Below are positions 1-8,043 of a stretch of 54,937 bases of DNA, one piece after another. The notes beneath the pieces are model-generated. The model had not been told where the DNA came from. It made no database searches and worked only from the letters and a program-made list of their open reading frames with translations. Positions within the stretch are counted from its first letter, which is position 1; the number at the start of each line of letters is the position of its first letter. Source of the stretch: Acidimicrobiia bacterium UBA5794 (lineage in GTDB: Bacteria; Actinomycetota; Acidimicrobiia; Spongiisociales; UBA5794); NCBI GenBank assembly GCA_002418265.1, contig DIDS01000033.1, forward strand, positions 51,984-106,920. The letters run 5' to 3'. The position numbers and the translations under genes were made by a program.

Positions 1-47
1 GGATCAGGGGGGCGTGTGAGCCTGCGAACCCCGTCCTCCAGCGTGTG
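1..47 (-). repeat. GC-rich modular palindromic repeat, partial copy
   Basis: This copy of the dispersed repeat is cut by the window edge. It contains the AGGGGGGCGTGTGAGCCTGC core and the arm CCCCGTCCTCCAGCG, also found at 40279-40533, 45253-45455, 50890-51360 and 54864-54937. The initial GGATC would be the right arm of the palindrome slot described for the other copies. It reads in the opposite direction to the copy at 54864-54937. Confidence 0.75.
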
Positions 48-53
48 GGCGAA

Positions 54-120
54 TCATGACCGATGACCGATTGCTGAAGCTGAAAGCTGTAAGCCGAAAG
101 CTGAAGGCTGAAGGCAGCGA
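54..120. repeat. Degenerate heptamer-type short repeats
   Basis: Two tandem GACCGAT words are followed by several variants of AGCTGAA/AAGCTGT. The same vocabulary recurs at 12219-12259 and 34828-34917. The stretch is open in the frame of the next gene, so it creates a spurious 30-codon N-terminal extension of the transporter. Its composition does not look like coding sequence. Confidence 0.6.
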
Positions 121-145
121 GCGAAGCTCGCTCTACCATGTTTGG

Positions 146-1381
146 ATGTCCATCACCGCCCCTGTCGCCGACATTGAGGTCACCAGGCGACGGCTGATCT
201 GGACGCTCTTTGCCGGCAACGCCATCGGATCAACCGCATACATTGGGATCGCAACGGTGGCAGCGCTGATCGCCGACGAAATCACCGGCTCAACCTCCTT
301 GTCCGGGCTCCCATCTGCCACGGGAACCCTTGGGGTTGCTCTCGGAGCCGGCATCCTCTCGTGGACCAGCTACCGCACCGGTAGGCGCATGAGTTTCACG
401 GCTGGCTACGCGGTGGCGGTTCTCGGTGCAGGTCTGGTGATCGTTTCAATTGGGTCATCAAGCTTTTTCTTGCTTCTCGCTGGGATGGTGGGGATCGGAA
501 TCGGACGAAGCGTGGGTCAACTTGCACGCTACGCCGCAGGCGACATGCGATCAGAGAGCAGGCGAGCAAGCGCCATCAGCCTCATCGTGTGGGCTTCGAC
601 GATCGGAGCCATTGTGGGGCCACCGCTCATCGGGCCGACCGGATCTCTCGCGCTCGCTGCCGGGTTGGATGAACTCGTGGGGCCGGTCGTGGTCGCCGTT
701 CTCGGGTATGCCTTGGTTTCCATACTGATGCTGATTGGTCTCAGACCCGACCCGATGACACTCGCGGTGAGCGATGTCGACGAAGGCAACGAAGGAGTCG
801 CACGACCGATCTCGGGATTGCTGAGATCCCGTACCGTGCAACTCAGCATCACAGCGATCATTCTGAGTCAGGTCGTGATGGTCCTGGTCATGGTCATGAC
901 ACCGATCCACATGAGAGCCTTCGGCGACTCCCTCACGACCATCGGCTACGTGATGATGGCCCACACGCTCGGTATGTTCGCGATCGCCCCCATCACCGGG
1001 TGGTTCATCAACCGGGTGGGTGCAAAGCGAATGATCCTTGTTGCCGTCGCAGTGTTCCTCGTCGCATGTCTGTTAGCAGCAACCGCGACAACGGCCGGAA
1101 CGTCGACACTGCTCGTGAGCATGTTCCTCCTCGGTGTGGCCTGGAACTTCGGCTTCGTTTCGGGAAGCACACTCCTCCAGAGTGGCCAAACAGTTGCGAA
1201 TCGTCTCAAGCTTCAAGGTGTTGCCGACACATCTGCATGGATCTCAAGTGCAGCGGCATCGGCCGGTTCGGGAATCCTCCTGAGCGCAACCTCGTTCCGT
1301 ACGCTCGCTCTTGCTGGTGCCGCCCTTGCCCTGATCCCACTGATTCCCCTCTTTCGTCTCACGGTCGCGTCCGCCCCCTAG
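146..1381 (+). CDS. Major facilitator superfamily (MFS) transporter
   Basis: This 411-residue integral membrane protein has about twelve hydrophobic segments in two halves. A short charged loop (around SDVDEGNEG) separates them near the middle. Motif-A-like loops occur after the second helix (SYRTGRRMSF) and in the second half (INRVGAKRM), as in MFS secondary transporters. The substrate cannot be told; drug or metabolite efflux is the usual role of such orphan members. The frame is open from 56, but that extension is encoded by heptamer repeats, so ATG 146 is preferred. The stop lies 2 nt before the next start, so the two genes are probably co-transcribed. Confidence 0.8.
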   Translation: MSITAPVADIEVTRRRLIWTLFAGNAIGSTAYIGIATVAALIADEITGSTSLSGLPSATGTLGVALGAGILSWTSYRTGRRMSFTAGYAVAVLGAGLVIVSIGSSSFFLLLAGMVGIGIGRSVGQLARYAAGDMRSESRRASAISLIVWASTIGAIVGPPLIGPTGSLALAAGLDELVGPVVVAVLGYALVSILMLIGLRPDPMTLAVSDVDEGNEGVARPISGLLRSRTVQLSITAIILSQVVMVLVMVMTPIHMRAFGDSLTTIGYVMMAHTLGMFAIAPITGWFINRVGAKRMILVAVAVFLVACLLAATATTAGTSTLLVSMFLLGVAWNFGFVSGSTLLQSGQTVANRLKLQGVADTSAWISSAAASAGSGILLSATSFRTLALAGAALALIPLIPLFRLTVASAP

Positions 1382-1383
1382 CC

Positions 1384-2703
1384 ATGTTTCGCCGGTATAT
1401 GACAGGTGTGGACGCAGTGGCCGCCAACACTCCCACAGGCCGCAATCGCGTCGTCGACGGATGGCGCGTCATTGCTCTGTTCGTTGTGGTGTTCGGCCAT
1501 TGGATCTCCGCTTCGATCTGGGTGCAGGATGACGGCACGGTCAGGGCGCTCAACACGCTTGAGTGGATCCCTGGCGCCGACCACCTGACCAGGATCTTCC
1601 AGGTCATGCCGATCTTCTTCATTGTCGGTGGGTTTGCAAATGCGGCCGCCCTAAGCCAATCACCGCCAGACATAGCGACCTGGATCACGCTTCGAGCCAG
1701 GCGGCTCTACACGCCGGTCGTGCCCCTTGTCCTTGTCTGGGTCGTGATTGTCCTTGCCCTTCGGGGTTCGGTCGACGACAACGTTCTCTACACCGGCACA
1801 TTGTCGGCGACCATCCCACTGTGGTTCATCGCCGTGTACTTGACGATCGTCACGATCTCCCCGATCACCTATCGGTGGTGGCAACACTCGGGACCGTGGT
1901 CAGCCGTCTCTCTCGCACTGGTGGCGATCGGGATCGACATTGCCCGGTTCATTCTTGACATCGAGGCAATCGGGTGGCTCAACTTCATCTTCGTATGGGC
2001 GTTTCTCCACCAACTCGGGTACTGGTGGTACGACCGAGACCGCCAGAGACTTGTCGCAAGACCACTGATCGGTGTCCTCGTGATGGGTGCCGGACTCGGT
2101 GCCCTTTGGATCTCGACATCGCTCGGCTGGTATCCAACGGCGATGGTCACCATCCCGGGGGGAGGCACAACCAACATGATCCCTGCGACCTTTGCAAACG
2201 GGCTCCTCGGTGTTGCACAGGCCGGATTGATTCTTGCAACGCTCTCGGTTGCCGAAAGCCTCGTCGAACGCCGCGCCGTGTGGAAAGCGGTGGTTGCCGT
2301 GTCGGCATCGACGATGACGATCTACCTGTGGCACCTCACCGCACTGTCACTCGTCGGTGCCGCTGGCATCTTCCTGTTCGACGGCTGGCTGTTCTCGTTT
2401 GAGCCGGGAACCGCCACATGGTGGTGGATGCGGCTTCCGTTCTTCGCGATCCTGGTGCTTGTGACCGTCCTTCTCGTTGCGGTGTTCGGACGGTTCGAGA
2501 GAAACATCAATCAGCATGCTGCACTTTCGAACCGGATCCTGTGGTTTGCAGGACTCCTCCTGGCGATCGGCACGACCGCGTTGATGGCCTTCGTCGGCAT
2601 CGTGACACGCGACGCCACCTTGAACTGGTACATCCCTGCCATCGCCGTTGCTGCTGCCGCCCTCACGGGCGCTTATCCGGTGTCGGCCCGTCCTGACTCG
2701 TGA
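1384..2703 (+). CDS. Membrane acyltransferase, acyltransferase 3 (OafA/YrhL) family
   Basis: This 439-residue protein has about ten membrane helices. Near the N-terminus it has the family signature NRVVDGWRVIALFVVVFGHW, including the invariant His of acyltransferase 3 enzymes, followed by an FFIVGGFANA segment. The family moves acyl groups from a cytosolic donor onto sugars or lipids across the membrane; the acceptor here is unknown. The frame is open from 1000, but that part is antiparallel to transporter sequence and not hydrophobic, so it is not counted. ATG 1384 is chosen because it follows the transporter stop; ATG 1399 is an alternative. Confidence 0.8.
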   Translation: MFRRYMTGVDAVAANTPTGRNRVVDGWRVIALFVVVFGHWISASIWVQDDGTVRALNTLEWIPGADHLTRIFQVMPIFFIVGGFANAAALSQSPPDIATWITLRARRLYTPVVPLVLVWVVIVLALRGSVDDNVLYTGTLSATIPLWFIAVYLTIVTISPITYRWWQHSGPWSAVSLALVAIGIDIARFILDIEAIGWLNFIFVWAFLHQLGYWWYDRDRQRLVARPLIGVLVMGAGLGALWISTSLGWYPTAMVTIPGGGTTNMIPATFANGLLGVAQAGLILATLSVAESLVERRAVWKAVVAVSASTMTIYLWHLTALSLVGAAGIFLFDGWLFSFEPGTATWWWMRLPFFAILVLVTVLLVAVFGRFERNINQHAALSNRILWFAGLLLAIGTTALMAFVGIVTRDATLNWYIPAIAVAAAALTGAYPVSARPDS

Positions 2704-2848
2704 GGAGATTCACCCCACATCCGCTGTCTCGATGCCGCCCCCCAAGGATCTGTGTCCAGCCCGAGCAGCACCATATCTGTACAGGCCACGCCAGCCAGAC
2801 GTCTCCGCGTGATGGCTACCGTGATCGAGTCACTGGAAGGAGTTGATC

Positions 2849-3310
2849 ATGATCCCTCGCTTGGATTACAAGGCGGCATCCCCAGCCGTCTACAAGGCCA
2901 TGCTCGCCATGGAGACAACTGTGCACCAATCCGGACTGGAACCATCGTTGCTGGAGTTGGTCAAGATGCGCTCGTCGCAGATCAACGGCTGCGCATATTG
3001 TCTGGACATGCACAGCAAGGACGCGCGCGCCGCTGGTGAAACCGAGCAACGCCTGCACCTGCTGGCAGCCTGGCATGAGGCACCGGTGTACTCGCCGCGG
3101 GAGCGTGCGGCGCTGGCATGGACCGAGGCGATCACGCTGGTCGCGACAAACGACCTATCGGATGAGCTGTATGCACAGGTCAGCGCGGAGTTCAACGAAC
3201 AAGAGATCGTCGATCTGACCCTCGCCATCATCACGATCAACGGCTGGAACCGACTGAACGCCGCTTTTCGTACCGAGGTGGGCGGCTATCAACCAGCAGC
3301 CACCCACTGA
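2849..3310 (+). CDS. AhpD-like / carboxymuconolactone decarboxylase-family protein
   Basis: This 153-residue protein has the AhpD core motif CAYCLDMHSKDA, a CxxC redox pair with the downstream His, preceded by LLELVKMRSSQINGC. Such proteins act as peroxidase-type thiol reductants or as alkylhydroperoxidase partners. This subclass (about 150 residues, LDYKAASP start) is common in Actinobacteria and Proteobacteria, usually without a known substrate. A strong ribosome site, GGAAGGAG, lies about 6 nt upstream of ATG 2849, which decides the start over the in-frame TTG at 2843. A large hairpin follows the gene. Confidence 0.88.
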   Translation: MIPRLDYKAASPAVYKAMLAMETTVHQSGLEPSLLELVKMRSSQINGCAYCLDMHSKDARAAGETEQRLHLLAAWHEAPVYSPRERAALAWTEAITLVATNDLSDELYAQVSAEFNEQEIVDLTLAIITINGWNRLNAAFRTEVGGYQPAATH

Positions 3311-3377
3311 ACCACTGGCCATGACCTGACGCGCGGTTCAAGCGCCAGCTCCACCACGTTGCTTGCCGCACCACGAG

Positions 3378-3413
3378 CGACGCTCACGAGCACACGGGTG
3401 CCTGTGAGCGTCG
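3378..3413. terminator. Bidirectional hairpin terminator
   Basis: A perfect 10-bp inverted repeat, CGACGCTCAC (3378-3387) and GTGAGCGTCG (3404-3413), encloses a loop with its own small GCAC/GTGC stem. It lies between two convergent genes. No long T-run follows, so it may work as a bidirectional or factor-assisted terminator. Confidence 0.65.
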
Positions 3414-3427
3414 TGTGGCGCCGATCG

Positions 3428-3766
3428 CTAGTTCTTCTCAGTCTCCATCAGTGCACGGATGCCTGCCGTATCCCCGCCAATGGCAAAGATGATCGCAATG
3501 ATCTCAAGCATGATTCTCGTCCAGATCAGATAGAACAAGCCAATCAGCGGAATCACAATGATGCCAGCGATGATGGTTCCTGCGTTGCCGGACGCAAGCG
3601 CTGCGATCAAGAAAATGACCACCATGAGGCCGATCAAGACGGTCGCGACCACGTAAATCAGCTTGATGAACTTCAGCGCGATGTACGAGCTGAAACTGAA
3701 ATCAAAGAGTGCCCCGAAGAAGCCCTTTGCCTGCTCTGTGGATACCTGGTCCATTGGCCCTGTCAT
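3428..3766 (-). CDS. DUF4282 small membrane protein
   Basis: This 112-residue protein has a short soluble N-terminus ending in GFFGALFDFSFSSYIALKFI, two long hydrophobic helices joined by a short turn, and a charged tail. The pattern FFGALFDFSF followed by paired helices is typical of DUF4282. The function is unknown; it is an inner membrane protein. Start ATG 3766 is preceded by AAAGGGA at suitable spacing. It is a single gene, convergent with the AhpD-like gene. Confidence 0.8.
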   Translation of the reverse strand: MTGPMDQVSTEQAKGFFGALFDFSFSSYIALKFIKLIYVVATVLIGLMVVIFLIAALASGNAGTIIAGIIVIPLIGLFYLIWTRIMLEIIAIIFAIGGDTAGIRALMETEKN

Positions 3767-3910
3767 GTCGTCCCTTTCAATTGACGTTGGCCCGAACATA
3801 ACAGGACTTGCCACCCTGCAATCGATCTCGCTCGGCCATGGGGCAGCAGACAACGGGGTGGCGCTACGAATTGGTCGCGTAACCGCTGTCGAACCTCACA
3901 ATCCGACCGC

Positions 3911-4927
3911 TCAACCCACAATCGCCTTGAATCCGGGACCGTCTGGTCGTTCGAGTTGATCGAACGTGCACGCAACTGGATCCTTGTCGGGCCGCCACCG
4001 TTCAAAGCGGGTTGCGTGTCGGAATCGGTTTCCCGTCAACTGGTCGTAGGAGATCTCAACGACCACCCCCGGCTTGACGGGAACCCAGCTCAAATCTTTG
4101 TCTCCCGTCCAGCGGCTTGGGGCCCCCGGTGCCCGCACGTCATCCCCGAATGACTCGATGTCTTTCAATGCATCAAACCTCGCAAGGAGGTCCACTCGGT
4201 CGTGATTGGAGAATCCGGAGCAGTGACCGATGAACGCAAGCGATCCACTCTCGGCATACAGCCCAAGGAGGAGCGACCCGATCTTGTCCCCATCCTTGTG
4301 GATTCGATAGCCACCGACGACGCAGTCAGCTGTTCGGCGATGCTTGAGCTTGAGCATCTCACGCTTGCCCTCCACATACGGCCCCTCAAGCGACTTGGCG
4401 ACGATGCCGTCGCACCCTGCTGCCTCGAACTCGTCAAACCAGCGCTTCGCAACACCGACGTCAACCGTTGATGGTGTCAGCTTCCAATCCTCATGGACCT
4501 GCCCCATCACCGATTCAAGACGACTCCTCCGTTCCGTGAACGGCGCACCACGCAGGTCTTCGCCATTGTGGGCGAGCAGATCGAAGGCAACCAAGGTCCC
4601 GGGCGTGGCTTCCGCCAGTGTTGCGATACGCGACTCAGCGGGATGGATCCGCTGCTGAAGCATGTCAAAGGCAAGCGCGTCCTGGTCCACGACAAGGACC
4701 TCGCCATCGATCACCGCGTCACCGGGCATCGTTGTGATGATGTCGATGAGCTCGGGGAAGTAGCGAAGCAACGGCCGCTGCTGTCGTGAATCGAGCCGTG
4801 GTTCTCCGTCGTTCGCCGCAACTGCCCGAAACCCGTCCCATTTCGGTTCAAACGCCCAACCTCGTGCCGGCCAGGTGGTACGGACCTTCGCCTCCATCGG
4901 CTTGATCGGAAGTTCAAACGGAATCAT
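3911..4927 (-). CDS. ligC: ATP-dependent DNA ligase, LigC/LigD-ligase type
   Basis: This 338-residue nucleotidyltransferase has motif I EPKWDGFR with the adenylated Lys at residue 29, motif III FDLLAHNGEDL, motif IV DGIVAKSLEGPY and motif V MLKLKHRRTADCVVGG. An OB-fold C-terminal part ends near DPVACTFDQLERP. The length matches mycobacterial LigC (about 350 residues), a stand-alone ligase used in repair and alternative end joining. No Ku or LigD polymerase gene is next to it. The start at 4927 (MIPFELPIKPM) fits family N-termini. The gene is divergent from the amidohydrolase, with 76 bp between them. Confidence 0.88.
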   Translation of the reverse strand: MIPFELPIKPMEAKVRTTWPARGWAFEPKWDGFRAVAANDGEPRLDSRQQRPLLRYFPELIDIITTMPGDAVIDGEVLVVDQDALAFDMLQQRIHPAESRIATLAEATPGTLVAFDLLAHNGEDLRGAPFTERRSRLESVMGQVHEDWKLTPSTVDVGVAKRWFDEFEAAGCDGIVAKSLEGPYVEGKREMLKLKHRRTADCVVGGYRIHKDGDKIGSLLLGLYAESGSLAFIGHCSGFSNHDRVDLLARFDALKDIESFGDDVRAPGAPSRWTGDKDLSWVPVKPGVVVEISYDQLTGNRFRHATRFERWRPDKDPVACTFDQLERPDGPGFKAIVG

Positions 4928-5003
4928 GGATGCACAGTACCCCAGGTCGATATGGCAGGTCACACACGACGGACGTCGCAAGAAGCCGGTCTACGCTGCT
5001 GTG

Positions 5004-6086
5004 ATGATCATCAACATGCCGTCCCGCGAACCGTACGAGATCGGTGTTTCAGGTTCACGATTCGTCGAGGCAGACGAATCCACCGTTGAGCTTCCCGACA
5101 CGTCAGATCTGTGGGCGCTCCCCGGCCTCGCTGACTGTCACGCGCACGTCACGATGACATCCCTCAGGGAGTTCGACGCAATCACGGATGAATCGATGCG
5201 GACCGCCATACCCATCAACACGTGGGCGCATCTTGAACACGGGGTGCTCCTCATCCTCGACAAGGGTGGAAAGAGCGACACAACGCTCGTGACTCTCGAT
5301 CACGATGCCGACCTCCGGCCGTTTACCGAGACGGCGGGAGCAATGATCTCACCGCCCGGTGGGTACTACGGAAACGGGTTCGGAACGGAGGTCGAACCCG
5401 ACGCCCTCGTCGAGCACATTCGCACCAAGGCCGCGACACGTGGCGGATGGGTCAAGCTCGTCGGAGACTGGCCACGCCGGGGACAGGGGCCAGTCAACAA
5501 CTGGCCACAAGACGTTCTCACGGAGGCAGTCAGGGCTGTCCACGATGCGGGCGCCAGGGTCGCTATCCACTCAATGGCGCACTCGGCATCGGATGCAGTC
5601 GCAGCAGGTGTCGACTCGATCGAGCACGGACCGTTTCTGACCGAAAGCGATCTCAAAATACTTGCGGCACGTGGCGGCGCATGGGTCCCAACCATTGTCA
5701 ACATGCTGTTTCTTCGCGACATGCTTGGGGTGGAATCGTCGGGCGGAAAGATGTTCGTCACCGGACTTGAACGCATGCGTGAGAATCTCCCGCTTGCCGA
5801 GTCGCTCGGCGTCACCGTTCTCGCCGGAACAGACATGGCGGTCCCGCACGGAGAAGTTGCAACCGAAGCCGTGCTGCTGAAGGAGTATGGGTTGTCGGAC
5901 GCTGCGGCCACGGCTGCAACATCCACCGCTGCATACCGCTATGTCGGACGCCCGACACAACCCACGGTCGGTGCAGAGGCCGACGTCGTGTTCTTCCGCG
6001 ACAACCCGCTCGAAGGCGTTGAGACGCTTGCGGAGCCGGTCATCATCATGCGGCGGGGCAAGATTGTGAGATCCACCCGTGGCTGA
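5004..6086 (+). CDS. Amidohydrolase-family metal-dependent hydrolase
   Basis: This 360-residue TIM-barrel enzyme has the metal motif PGLADCHAHVTM near residue 45. The later ligands are His in VAIHSMAHS and SIEHGPFL, and the catalytic Asp in VLAGTDMAVPHG. A C-terminal segment (PTVGAEADVVFFRDNPLE) completes the beta-sandwich as in imidazolonepropionase- and prolidase-like amidohydrolases. The substrate is unknown. ATG 5004 is used; GTG 5001 and ATG 5016 are possible. Its last 8 nt overlap the thioesterase gene, so the two are translationally coupled. Confidence 0.8.
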   Translation: MIINMPSREPYEIGVSGSRFVEADESTVELPDTSDLWALPGLADCHAHVTMTSLREFDAITDESMRTAIPINTWAHLEHGVLLILDKGGKSDTTLVTLDHDADLRPFTETAGAMISPPGGYYGNGFGTEVEPDALVEHIRTKAATRGGWVKLVGDWPRRGQGPVNNWPQDVLTEAVRAVHDAGARVAIHSMAHSASDAVAAGVDSIEHGPFLTESDLKILAARGGAWVPTIVNMLFLRDMLGVESSGGKMFVTGLERMRENLPLAESLGVTVLAGTDMAVPHGEVATEAVLLKEYGLSDAAATAATSTAAYRYVGRPTQPTVGAEADVVFFRDNPLEGVETLAEPVIIMRRGKIVRSTRG

Positions 6087-6906
6087 GCCGCTGTACCGCC
6101 GCGACGGCGATGTCTTCGTACCAAGCAAGAACGTGCGAGGACCCTGGAGCTACGACCACTGCCACGGTGGTCCACCCTTCGGACTCCTCACAACCCTGAT
6201 GTGCAAAGAGCGCCCTGACATGGGGATGACACGAACAACGATGGACATCCCAGGACCGATACCTCTCGTGCCGTGCCGAGTCGAGCTGGAGACCATTCGA
6301 CGTGGAAAGAAGATCTGCCATCTTGCCGCAACACTCGTGGGACTTGAAGGAACCCCCTACGCGCGAGCATCGGCATGGTTGATGCGGATCGACCATGACG
6401 TGACGGCCCAAACGAATCCCGATCGGAATACTCCAGCGTCCCATGACTCCGGAACTCCGGTCAATCTGAACTTCTGGGATGATGAGGGCGATTTCGCGCA
6501 ATCGGTCGAAATGTGGGCGGTTGAGGGAACACCATTCGGAGGCGGAGCAGCAACCGTGTGGACCCGTTTGACCCTGCCACTCCTTGAGGGCGAAGCAACA
6601 AATCCCTATGCCAGAGCAGCCATTGTCTCGGATTTCCCGAACGGAGTCTCGGCTCTGAAGCCTCTGGAAATGCTCGCTTGTGTCAATACGGATGTGACCG
6701 TCTACTTCGGCCGGGAGCCCATCGGTGATTGGATTGCACTGCGGTCCCAAACAAATTCATCAGGATTGGGACTAGGCATGAGCGATTCGTTGTTATACGA
6801 TGTAACCGGATTCGTTGGAACAGCGAACCAGTCGATCTTCTTCGACTCGCCATCCGCCGGGAACGAGACAAGGGTTCCTGAGCGTCTTACCAACGAATCC
6901 TCTTGA
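6079..6906 (+). CDS. Acyl-CoA thioesterase-like double hot-dog protein
   Basis: This 275-residue protein resembles thioesterase-superfamily (TesB-like) proteins. The N-terminal half has GPWSYDHCHGGPPFGLL, the hot-dog helix motif HGGPxxGLL. The second half (about residues 150-265) has the matching EMLACVNTDVTVYFGREP strand and helix region. It probably hydrolyses an acyl-CoA; the chain length and pathway are not visible. The start is GTG 6079, inside the upstream amidohydrolase gene, which implies a two-gene operon. Internal ATG codons exist, but they would remove the first hot-dog helix. Confidence 0.75.
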   Translation: MAEPLYRRDGDVFVPSKNVRGPWSYDHCHGGPPFGLLTTLMCKERPDMGMTRTTMDIPGPIPLVPCRVELETIRRGKKICHLAATLVGLEGTPYARASAWLMRIDHDVTAQTNPDRNTPASHDSGTPVNLNFWDDEGDFAQSVEMWAVEGTPFGGGAATVWTRLTLPLLEGEATNPYARAAIVSDFPNGVSALKPLEMLACVNTDVTVYFGREPIGDWIALRSQTNSSGLGLGMSDSLLYDVTGFVGTANQSIFFDSPSAGNETRVPERLTNESS

Positions 6907-6984
6907 AGGACCACCAAGCCTTTGACTCGCCTACGATCAACGCCGGCGCTTCAAAGATAGAGAATATGTGAAGGATTTCACAAC

Positions 6985-7914
6985 ATGACTGCACGTTCAG
7001 CAATGGCACCAACCGAGGTCGGCGACAGCCTGACCACGTATCTCACAGATATCGCAAACCATGAACTCCTGACGGCCGACGACGAAGTCGATCTCGCCCA
7101 GGCGATCGAAGCTGGCCGCGAGGCCGAGGAAAAGCTTGCAGCCGGAGGCGTCAAGGGCGCCGCGAAGGTCAAGCTTCAGCGTACAGCGCGCAAGGGCAAG
7201 GAAGCAAAGGACCGTTTCGCTCAGGCGAACCTGCGCCTAGTTGTTTCCCAGGCCAAGCGCTACCGCTCGCAGTACGGCATCGAGTTCGTTGACCTCATCC
7301 AGGAGGGCAACCTGGGACTCATCCGTGCCGTCGAGAAGTTCGACTGGCGCAAGGGCTTCAAGTTCTCCACCTATGCAACGTGGTGGATTCGTCAGGCCAT
7401 GCAGCGCGCCGTCGCCGAGAAGTCGAGAACCGTTCGTCTTCCGAACTCGCTCCACGACACGCTCCTGACCCTCAACGGAACCCGCAATCGTCTCCTCTCT
7501 GAACTCGGCCGTGAGCCAAGCTCAGAAGAGCTCGCCGAGGAATCGGGACTTCGTTTGGATCAGGTTCTCGAAGCACAGCTCGTCGCAGACTCTGTGTCAC
7601 TCGAGTCGCCTGTTGGTGAAGATGGCGCCGTTCTCGGCGATTTCGTCGCCCACGACGATGAGGACGATCCCGTACGCGAGTCCGAGCGCCTGTCAACCAT
7701 CGAAGCCCTCCGAGAGGCAATCGACCGCCTCCCAGAGCGTGAGGCCTACATCCTCTCCAAGCGTGTCGGTTTCGAAGACGGCCTGCCTCGTACCCATGAG
7801 GAAATCGGCAAGCATCTCGACCTCGGCCCGACCAGGGTTCGTTCACTCGAGAAGCAGGCGTTGTCTCGCCTCCGTCACCCAGCCTTCGGGCTGAGGCAGG
7901 AAGCGGACTTCTAA
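6985..7914 (+). CDS. Sigma-70 factor, RpoD/SigA-like (group 2 type)
   Basis: This 309-residue sigma factor has region 1.2 (DSLTTYLTDIANHELLTADDE), region 2 with FAQANLRLVVSQAKRY and the promoter-melting block FVDLIQEGNLGLIRAVEKFD then FSTYATWWIRQAM, region 3, and region 4 (LPEREAYILSKRVGF to ALSRLRHP). It lacks the long region 1.1 of primary sigma factors, so it is probably an alternative or group 2 factor. Region 4.2 is unusual: GPTRVRSLE replaces the common TRERIRQIE helix, so contacts to the -35 element may differ. AAGGA lies 9 nt before ATG 6985. A hairpin cluster follows. Confidence 0.9.
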   Translation: MTARSAMAPTEVGDSLTTYLTDIANHELLTADDEVDLAQAIEAGREAEEKLAAGGVKGAAKVKLQRTARKGKEAKDRFAQANLRLVVSQAKRYRSQYGIEFVDLIQEGNLGLIRAVEKFDWRKGFKFSTYATWWIRQAMQRAVAEKSRTVRLPNSLHDTLLTLNGTRNRLLSELGREPSSEELAEESGLRLDQVLEAQLVADSVSLESPVGEDGAVLGDFVAHDDEDDPVRESERLSTIEALREAIDRLPEREAYILSKRVGFEDGLPRTHEEIGKHLDLGPTRVRSLEKQALSRLRHPAFGLRQEADF

Positions 7915-7918
7915 GTCA

Positions 7919-8010
7919 GGAGTCCAGTTTGCTGGACTCCAAGCTACCCGACGAAGGTGGGTAGCCGACGTCAGACGTCGGACTTCAGAGCGGCTGCCAT
8001 CGGGCAGCCG
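7919..8010 (+). terminator. Array of four hairpins after the sigma gene
   Basis: Four inverted repeats follow each other. GGAGTCCAG/CTGGACTCC (7919-7940) has a TTTG loop. GCTACCC/GGGTAGC spans 7943-7965. CGACGT/ACGTCG (7966-7980) has a CAG loop. CGGCTGCC/GGCAGCCG (7991-8010) has an ATCG loop and is followed directly by TTTCTGTT. The last is a good intrinsic terminator; the earlier ones exceed what termination needs. The next gene ends at 8044 on the other strand, so the array lies between convergent genes. Confidence 0.75.
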
Positions 8011-8043
8011 TTTCTGTTCCGCGCCGTCGCACTTGCTAGTGGT

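Noticed and set aside
1000..1383. N-terminal extension of the acyltransferase
   Set aside because: It overlaps the transporter gene in another frame, has no membrane segments, and the family motif begins soon after ATG 1384.
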